A stretch of DNA of 64,000 nt from CBDESN01 sp965242495 (GTDB taxonomy: Bacteria > Pseudomonadota > Alphaproteobacteria > MPNO01). The stretch lies in NCBI GenBank assembly GCA_965242495.1, contig OZ251446.1:310001-374000 (forward strand), read 5' to 3'. The translations under genes and the position numbers were made by a program. Positions within the stretch are counted from its first letter, which is position 1; each line of letters starts with the position of its first letter. Below the pieces are notes generated by a model. That model was not told the DNA's origin and did not search any database. It saw nothing but the letters and a program-made list of their open reading frames with translations. This document shows positions 59,087 to 64,000 of the stretch, in pieces.

Positions 59087-59881
59087 TCAACGCCCCCGCC
59101 ACACGGGCGAACGCTTTTCGAGGAAGGCGTCGATCCCCTCCTCGGCGTCGCGGGCGAGCATGTTGCGGGTCATGACCTCGCCGGCATAGGCATACGCCTC
59201 GGCTTGGCCGAGCTCGAGCTGGCGGTAGAACGCCTCCTTGCCGATGGCGAGGGTGAGCGGCGACTTGGCGGCGATCCGCCGGGCGAGCGCATCGACTTCC
59301 TCGTCGAGCGCGTCGGGGGCCGCCGCGCGGTTGATCAGCCCCAGCTCGACCGCGGTCGCGGCGTCGATGGCCTCGCCCGTGAGCAGCATTTCCATCATCC
59401 GCTTGCGCGGGACGTTCCGGCTCACCGCCACCATCGGCGTCGAGCAGAACAGGCCGATGTTCACCCCGGGCGTCGCGAAGACCGCCGTCTCCGCCGCAAC
59501 CGCCAGATCGCAGGCCGCGACGAGTTGGCAGCCCGCAGCCATCGCCGCGGCGTGGACCTTGGCGATCGTCGGCTGGCGCAGCCGGGCGAGGCCCAGCATC
59601 ACCTCGCTGCATTGCGCGAACAGGGATGCGTAAGCCTGCCGCCCGGGATTGGCGCGCATCTCCTTGAGGTCGTGCCCGGCGCAGAAGGCGGCTCCGCTGC
59701 CGGCGACCACGACGACCCTCACCGCGTCGTCGCCGGCGATCGCCTCGATCTCGCGCCCGAGGGCCGCGAGCAGGGCCGCCGACAGCGCGTTGCGCGCCGC
59801 CGGCCGGTTCATCGTGAGCGTGGCTACGCCGTCCGCGTCGCTTCGCAGCAGCACGTCGTCGTCGGCGAGACGGGCGGTCAT
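59087..59881 (-). CDS. Enoyl-CoA hydratase/isomerase family protein
   Basis: A 264-residue crotonase-fold protein. VATLTMNRPAARNALSAALL, GAAFCAGHDLKEM (oxyanion hole) and AAAMAAGCQLVAACDLAVAAETAVFATPGVNIGLFCSTP are standard. The pattern resembles the ECHDC3-like subgroup. The usual hydratase glutamates are not both evident, so it may be an isomerase or another crotonase activity. First gene of the minus-strand unit with the CoA-binding protein and metY. Confidence 0.9.
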   Translation of the reverse strand: MTARLADDDVLLRSDADGVATLTMNRPAARNALSAALLAALGREIEAIAGDDAVRVVVVAGSGAAFCAGHDLKEMRANPGRQAYASLFAQCSEVMLGLARLRQPTIAKVHAAAMAAGCQLVAACDLAVAAETAVFATPGVNIGLFCSTPMVAVSRNVPRKRMMEMLLTGEAIDAATAVELGLINRAAAPDALDEEVDALARRIAAKSPLTLAIGKEAFYRQLELGQAEAYAYAGEVMTRNMLARDAEEGIDAFLEKRSPVWRGR

Positions 59882-59956
59882 GGACGGAGTATAAGCGGCG
59901 CCCGCCGGGACGGGAAGCGCTCACCCGGACGCAGCGGCGGGCCGGTCGGCGCGTCG

Positions 59957-60478
59957 TCAAACGATCTCGGGATCGTCCTCTTCCTCGCCCTCGCCTTCGT
60001 CTTCCGGGCGGACGTCCCCGCCGGCGGCCGCCGCGGCGCCGTCCTCGGCCGGGGAGTCCGCGCCCGGCGCCGGTTCGCCGGTCGCTTCGTCCGGCGCCTC
60101 CTCCTCGTCGCCGATTACCCCTTTGCCGACGCGGTAGGCGGTCCGCAGTCCTTCGACCACCGTCGCGGCGTCGCTGAAGTCCTCGCCGTAATCGAGCAAC
60201 CCGTCGAGATTGGCGAAGACGGGGTTGAGACGCCAGAGCTTGCGCAGCGCCATGCGCTGCACCGCCTCGGGCACGCCGCCGGAGAGAAACACCGAGAAGT
60301 CCGAGTCGGCGTCGAGGCTGTCGATGTCCGGCAATGCCGGCGCAGGCGGATCCGCATCGGCGACGGCCGGCGCTCCGGATGCGGGCTTCCGGCCGTCGCC
60401 GGTCTCGTCCGCGATTCCCCGTCGCGCGGCGTGCTTGCGGCGCGACCAGCGCCGGAACGCGCCTTCGTCATCAGCCAT
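59957..60478 (-). CDS. DUF3306 domain protein
   Basis: 173 residues. It opens with FRRWSRRKHAARRG and has SDFSVFLSGGVPEAVQRMALRKLWRLNPVFANLDGLLDYGEDFSD, the conserved core of DUF3306. A long acidic low-complexity tail (E/D/G/A) follows. The family is found beside formate dehydrogenase genes in proteobacteria, together with DUF3305 and a multi-cluster ferredoxin, as here. Its molecular function is unknown. It overlaps the DUF3305 gene by 8 nt. Confidence 0.88.
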   Translation of the reverse strand: MADDEGAFRRWSRRKHAARRGIADETGDGRKPASGAPAVADADPPAPALPDIDSLDADSDFSVFLSGGVPEAVQRMALRKLWRLNPVFANLDGLLDYGEDFSDAATVVEGLRTAYRVGKGVIGDEEEAPDEATGEPAPGADSPAEDGAAAAAGGDVRPEDEGEGEEEDDPEIV

Positions 60479-61004
60479 CGACGTCATACCCGTCGCCCCG
60501 CCGCCCGCGCGCGGCCTTCCGCCCGAACGCGACCGCCTCGGGATCGTGACGTTTGCGCTTCCGCTTGACGAAGGGCTCGTCCACATGGTGGCGGGTTACG
60601 AAGTCCTGCACCCAGGCGATCACGCCCTCGGGCATCGGGACGCCTTCGACGATGTCGTCGCCGCTGTCGAGATAGTCCTGCGCTTCGTAAGGCGAAACGG
60701 TCACCAGAAACGGCTCGACTTCGTGCGCCGGATCCGGGTCGGTCTCCTCGGCGCGCAGGCCGACATAGACCAGCGGCGGCTCGTTGGACAGGTTGACCCG
60801 ATAGGCCTCGGTCTCCTTGCGGTGCAGCTCGAGCTCCAGGGTGGCGGCGTGGTACTGCGTCCACCCCTCGCCGCGACCCAGCACCCGCCAGCCGTCGATC
60901 GGACCGGCGCCGGGGATGACCGAGGCCGGGCGCCAGCGGCAGCGCTGCCATGCGTGATCGATGTCGCGCCGCTCGACGACCACGCCCATCGCCATCGCGC
61001 GCAT
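60471..61004 (-). CDS. DUF3305 domain protein
   Basis: 177 residues: GVVVERRDIDHAWQRCRWRPASVIPG, TQYHAATLELELHRKETEAYRVNLSNEPPLVYVGLR, VEPFLVTVSPYEAQDYLDSGDDIVEGVPMPEGVIAWVQDFVTRHHVDEPFVKRKRKRHDPEA. These match DUF3305. The start is ATG 61004, with a GTG at 61016 as alternative. It is divergent from the 4Fe-4S gene across ~117 bp that probably hold both promoters. Confidence 0.88.
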   Translation of the reverse strand: MRAMAMGVVVERRDIDHAWQRCRWRPASVIPGAGPIDGWRVLGRGEGWTQYHAATLELELHRKETEAYRVNLSNEPPLVYVGLRAEETDPDPAHEVEPFLVTVSPYEAQDYLDSGDDIVEGVPMPEGVIAWVQDFVTRHHVDEPFVKRKRKRHDPEAVAFGRKAARGRRGDGYDVDG

Positions 61005-61121
61005 GCGCTCGGTCACGAGTCCGCTCCCGGACGGCGTTGTCTCCGCAGCGACGGTATCATAATATCGGGCCGTCGGCAGCCCGATCCGGGCCGAGCGCGG
61101 CCGGCTCTCGGGAGAGGGCGA

Positions 61122-63203
61122 ATGGCGGACCGGAACAAACGCCTGCTGCTGTGCGACTGCCTGCGCAGCATGCGGATCGACGGCGAGCAGGTCGCCCGCG
61201 CCTGCGGTCTCGGGCAAGCCCCCGCAATCGGCAGCCACCTGTGCCGCGCCCAGATCGAGACCTTCAAGGACGCGGCTCGGGATGCGGCCGCGGCCGGCGG
61301 CTCCCTGGTCGTCGCCTGCACCCAGGAAGCGCCGATCTTCCGCGAGACGCTCGATGAGCTCGGCGCCGACGCGCCGGCGGTGTTCACCAATATCCGGGAA
61401 CGCGCCGGCTGGTCCGAGGACGGCGCGCGCGCCGGGCCCAAAATCGCGGCGCTGCTGGCCGAGGCGATGGTGGACATTCCGCCGGCGCGCAGCGTGACCC
61501 TGGAGTCGAAGGGCGCCTGTCTGGTCTACGGTCGCGACGAGGCCGCGATCGAGGCCGCCCGGCGGCTCGCGCCCCGTCTGGCGGCGCATGTCGTGCTGAC
61601 CGGCGACGACGAGATCCTGCCGCCGGCGGCGATGGACGCGCCGATCTTTCGCGGCGCGGCGCGCAGCGCGCGTGGGCGTCTCGGCGCGTTCGTCGTCACC
61701 TTCGACGGCTACGCTCCCTATCGGGTCGACTCGCGGCGGTCCCTGGCGTTCGGCGAGGCCCGCGACGGCGCCGTCCTCGATTTCGACCTGATCGTCGATC
61801 TCACCGGCGGCGCGCCGCTGCTCCCCGCTCCGGAAAAGCGGGACGGCTACTTCCATCCCGATCCCGGTAACCCGGCGGCGGTGCAGCGCGCGTTGTTCGA
61901 TGCGGTCGAACTGGTGGGCGTCTTCGAAAAACCCCTCTACGTCGATTTCAAGGAAGACCTCTGCGCCCATGCGCGCAGCACGCTGGTCGGCTGTTCGCGC
62001 TGTCTCGACGCCTGCCCGGCTTCGGCGATCGCCCCGGACGGCGATACGGTGGCGATCGACCCCTATGTCTGCGGCGGCTGCGGGGCCTGCGCGAGCGTCT
62101 GCCCGACGGGCGCGGCGGCTTACGAGATGCCGACGGCCAATGCGCTGCTCGAACGGGCGCGGGCGTCGCTCGGCGCCTACGCCGCGGCCGGCGGCGTCGG
62201 GCCGGTATTGTTGATCCACGACGAACGGCGCGGCGAAGCGCTGATCCACCTGGCGGCGCGGTTCGGGCGCGGCCTGCCGGCCAACGCAATCCCGTTCGTC
62301 GTCAACGAGGTGACGCAGATCGGCTTCGACGTGCTGGGCGGTATGCTCGCCTACGGCGCGGAGCGGGTGCTGATCCTGACGCCGCCGGAACGTCGCGACG
62401 AGACCGCCGGGCTCGCCGGGCAGGCGGCGCTCGCCAACGCGGTTCTGGAGGGGCTGTCCTTCGCCGCTCCGCGGGTCGAGATGATCGACGCTCTCGATCC
62501 GGACGCGCTCGAAGCGGCGTTGTGGGATCTGGCGCCGTTGGAGCCGATCCCGCCGGCGGCGTTCCTGCCCCTGGGAGGGAAGCGGGATCTGTTCCGCCTG
62601 GCCCTTGGCCATCTGCACGACGCGGCGCCCGCGCCGGTCGATGTCGTGGCGCTGCCGCCGGGCGCCCCGTTCGGGACCGTCGAGGTCGATGCCGCGGGTT
62701 GCACGCTGTGCCTCGCCTGCGTCGGCGCCTGCCCGACCGGCGCGCTGCAGGACGATCCGGATGCGCCGACCCTCCGCTTCCAGGAGGACGCCTGCGTCCA
62801 GTGCGGGTTGTGCCGGACCACCTGCCCGGAGCGGGTCATCGCGCTTCGACCGCGCATCGCCTTCGCCGAGGAGGCCCGTCAGGCGCTGGTGGTGAAGCAG
62901 GAAGAGCCGTTCCACTGCGTCCGCTGCGGCAAGCCGTTCGGGACCCGCGCCTCGATCGAACGCATCGTCTCGCAGCTCGCCGACCGCCACCCGATGTTCA
63001 AGGAGGGCGCGATGGTGGACCGCATCCGCATGTGCGAGGACTGTCGCGTCGTCGATCAGGCCAATGCGGCCGATTCCCCCTTCGCCGCCGGCGGCCCGCG
63101 TCGCCCGCGAACCACCGACGACTATCTCCGCGAGGAGGAAGAGGAAGTCCGCGCCGCCCGCGAAGCGCTCCGGCGGGGCGAGCTGGACGGCGCGGACGGC
63201 TGA
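61122..63203 (+). CDS. Multi-cluster 4Fe-4S ferredoxin-type protein (formate dehydrogenase-associated)
   Basis: A 693-residue cytoplasmic iron-sulfur protein. Cysteine groups: CSRCLDACP, CGGCGACASVCP, CTLCLACVGACP and CVQCGLCRTTCP, i.e. four 4Fe-4S motifs, plus CVRCGKPF and CEDCR near the C-terminus, which look like a zinc or additional cluster site. The N-terminal DCLRSMRIDGEQV and SHLCRAQIETFKDAA are typical of the family found with DUF3305/DUF3306 near formate dehydrogenase. It probably serves electron transfer or assembly of that enzyme. GGAGAGGG lies upstream of the ATG. Confidence 0.88.
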   Translation: MADRNKRLLLCDCLRSMRIDGEQVARACGLGQAPAIGSHLCRAQIETFKDAARDAAAAGGSLVVACTQEAPIFRETLDELGADAPAVFTNIRERAGWSEDGARAGPKIAALLAEAMVDIPPARSVTLESKGACLVYGRDEAAIEAARRLAPRLAAHVVLTGDDEILPPAAMDAPIFRGAARSARGRLGAFVVTFDGYAPYRVDSRRSLAFGEARDGAVLDFDLIVDLTGGAPLLPAPEKRDGYFHPDPGNPAAVQRALFDAVELVGVFEKPLYVDFKEDLCAHARSTLVGCSRCLDACPASAIAPDGDTVAIDPYVCGGCGACASVCPTGAAAYEMPTANALLERARASLGAYAAAGGVGPVLLIHDERRGEALIHLAARFGRGLPANAIPFVVNEVTQIGFDVLGGMLAYGAERVLILTPPERRDETAGLAGQAALANAVLEGLSFAAPRVEMIDALDPDALEAALWDLAPLEPIPPAAFLPLGGKRDLFRLALGHLHDAAPAPVDVVALPPGAPFGTVEVDAAGCTLCLACVGACPTGALQDDPDAPTLRFQEDACVQCGLCRTTCPERVIALRPRIAFAEEARQALVVKQEEPFHCVRCGKPFGTRASIERIVSQLADRHPMFKEGAMVDRIRMCEDCRVVDQANAADSPFAAGGPRRPRTTDDYLREEEEEVRAAREALRRGELDGADG

Positions 63204-63232
63204 TCGGCCGCAGGCCGCGGAGGCGGAGCGGG

Positions 63233-63439
63233 TCAGGCGATCGTCAGGTCGTCGTCGATCGTTACGTCGAGCCCGAGGTCGGGGACGCTGAGCCGGACGC
63301 TCGCCGCGACGCTCGACCGTCCGTCGAGGCGGCCGTCGGACCGGGCCGCGCGCGCCGCGAGCTCGATCTCGCGCTGCGACGTCACGCCGACCCGCTTGAG
63401 GAACTTGCGGATGCTCATGTTGAGGGCTTCTTCGTCCAT
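63233..63439 (-). CDS. DUF6494 small protein
   Basis: 68 residues: MDEEALNMSIRKFLKRVGVTSQREIELAARAARSDGRLDG and a C-terminal beta-type segment VRLSVPDLGLDVTIDDDLTIA. The pattern matches DUF6494, a short family seen in the same formate-dehydrogenase neighbourhood of alphaproteobacteria. Function unknown. It lies 20 nt downstream of the DUF6352-like gene on the same strand. Confidence 0.8.
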   Translation of the reverse strand: MDEEALNMSIRKFLKRVGVTSQREIELAARAARSDGRLDGRSSVAASVRLSVPDLGLDVTIDDDLTIA

Positions 63440-63459
63440 CGTCGTCTCCCGTCGCCGCC

Positions 63460-64000
63460 TCACACGGTGCGCGAAAGCGGCAGGTTGGTCAGGATGTTCT
63501 GGGGTTTCAGGCGCATCGCATTGTCGGGTCCCATCGCCAGGCCGAGATAGACCGGCCGGCCGGCGATGCGGGGCGTCATGACCGCCGGATCGCGGAACTC
63601 CAGCCGGAAGAGCGACAGGATGCGGCGCAATCGGTCGTCCGCGACCTCGGCGCCCCGGTACAGGTCGTTGAGTATCCCGGTCGACTGGTTGTCGAGGCCG
63701 ATATGCCAGACCCAGCGTTCGTCCTGGATCGACTGCACCGGCTGCACGGACACGTCGACCGCGAGGAAATGGCGAACCCAGGACTCCAGCACCCGGCACA
63801 GGGCGTCCAGGCCGGGCCGGGCGAAGGAGATGTCGAGCACGGTGTCGAACCGGTCGCTGCGGTCGAAATAGATCGCCTTGTTGCTTTCGTCGAGGACGTC
63901 GAGCTCGACCGAAGACGGCGTAGCCCCGGCCTGGGCCAGGAGCTGCGCCAGCGGGGTCGCATTGGCGCTCTCGGCGTAGCGTTCGACGAATTCTTCGTCG
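63460..64000 (-). CDS. DUF6352-like protein (partial, C-terminal 179 residues)
   Basis: The frame runs in from the right edge (DEEFVERYAESANATPLAQLLAQAG) to a stop at 63460. SVELDVLDESNKAIYFDRSDRFDTVLDISFARPGLDALCRVLESWVRHFLAVDVSVQPVQSIQDERWVWHIGLD and GRPVYLGLAMGPDNAMRLKPQNILTNLPL match the C-terminal half of DUF6352. The family travels with DUF6494 and formate dehydrogenase genes. Function unknown. The start lies outside the window. Confidence 0.78.
   Translation of the reverse strand, partial: DEEFVERYAESANATPLAQLLAQAGATPSSVELDVLDESNKAIYFDRSDRFDTVLDISFARPGLDALCRVLESWVRHFLAVDVSVQPVQSIQDERWVWHIGLDNQSTGILNDLYRGAEVADDRLRRILSLFRLEFRDPAVMTPRIAGRPVYLGLAMGPDNAMRLKPQNILTNLPLSRTV

Overview
The window reads as chromosomal DNA of a high-GC, free-living or host-associated alphaproteobacterium, probably of Rhodospirillales type. 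This is inferred from the adjacent glnB and glnA genes, the abundance of TRAP and Liv-type uptake systems, Mo-hydroxylase and oxygenase genes, and the DUF3305/DUF3306/4Fe-4S group that usually accompanies formate dehydrogenase. No rRNA, CRISPR array or intact insertion sequence was seen. Three tRNA genes (Val-CAC, His-GTG, Arg-ACG) are present.

Layout. 1-163: end of an unknown minus-strand gene. 164-11100: a giant autotransporter gene (about 3,200 codons) with a 23-C tract at its start, flanked on both sides by clusters of palindromic repeats in opposite orientation. 11126-12589: a promoter/leader element (copy a) followed by mnmA. 12690-17424: a complete Liv-type ABC importer. 17391-21745: an LhgO-like FAD oxidase, a RidA protein, a ring-hydroxylating dioxygenase pair and a NodB-fold hydrolase. 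21940-31726: a three-subunit xanthine-dehydrogenase-family molybdenum hydroxylase and two complete TRAP transporters. 31735-33327: a sulfatase. 33452-39007: tRNA-Val, yicC, gmk, glnA, glnB and an aminotransferase, with element copy c lodged between glnB and glnA. 39103-43168: tRNA-His, then a minus-strand TRAP transporter plus FAD monooxygenase unit. 43674-44254: a HigBA-type toxin-antitoxin pair. 44497-45201: a deiodinase-like gene with an in-frame UGA at the catalytic position and a fitting SECIS-like hairpin. 45204-51971: tRNA-Arg, element copy b, an orphan adenine methyltransferase, hydantoinase A and B, and an SDR. 52004-55844: a secreted RidA-like protein and a duplicated RiPP locus. 55990-60478: MFS transporter, MetY, a CoA-binding protein, an enoyl-CoA hydratase and DUF3306. 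60471-64000: DUF3305, a 4Fe-4S protein, DUF6494 and a partial DUF6352 gene.

How it fits together. Much of the window is uptake (one Liv ABC system, three TRAP systems) paired with oxidative catabolism (Rieske dioxygenase, Mo hydroxylase, FAD monooxygenase, hydantoinase), which suits a scavenger of dissolved organic molecules.

The parts that most deserve a second look are: (1) two tandem NHLP-leader RiPP precursor genes with near-identical leaders and unrelated cores, 9-bp variable-number repeats upstream, and an unknown small protein plus a 2OG-Fe(II) oxygenase beside one of them; (2) the UGA-containing deiodinase-like selenoprotein; (3) a three-copy dispersed element with a consensus sigma-70 promoter followed by exactly six degenerate 11-nt T-rich repeats; (4) the phase-variable-looking giant autotransporter.
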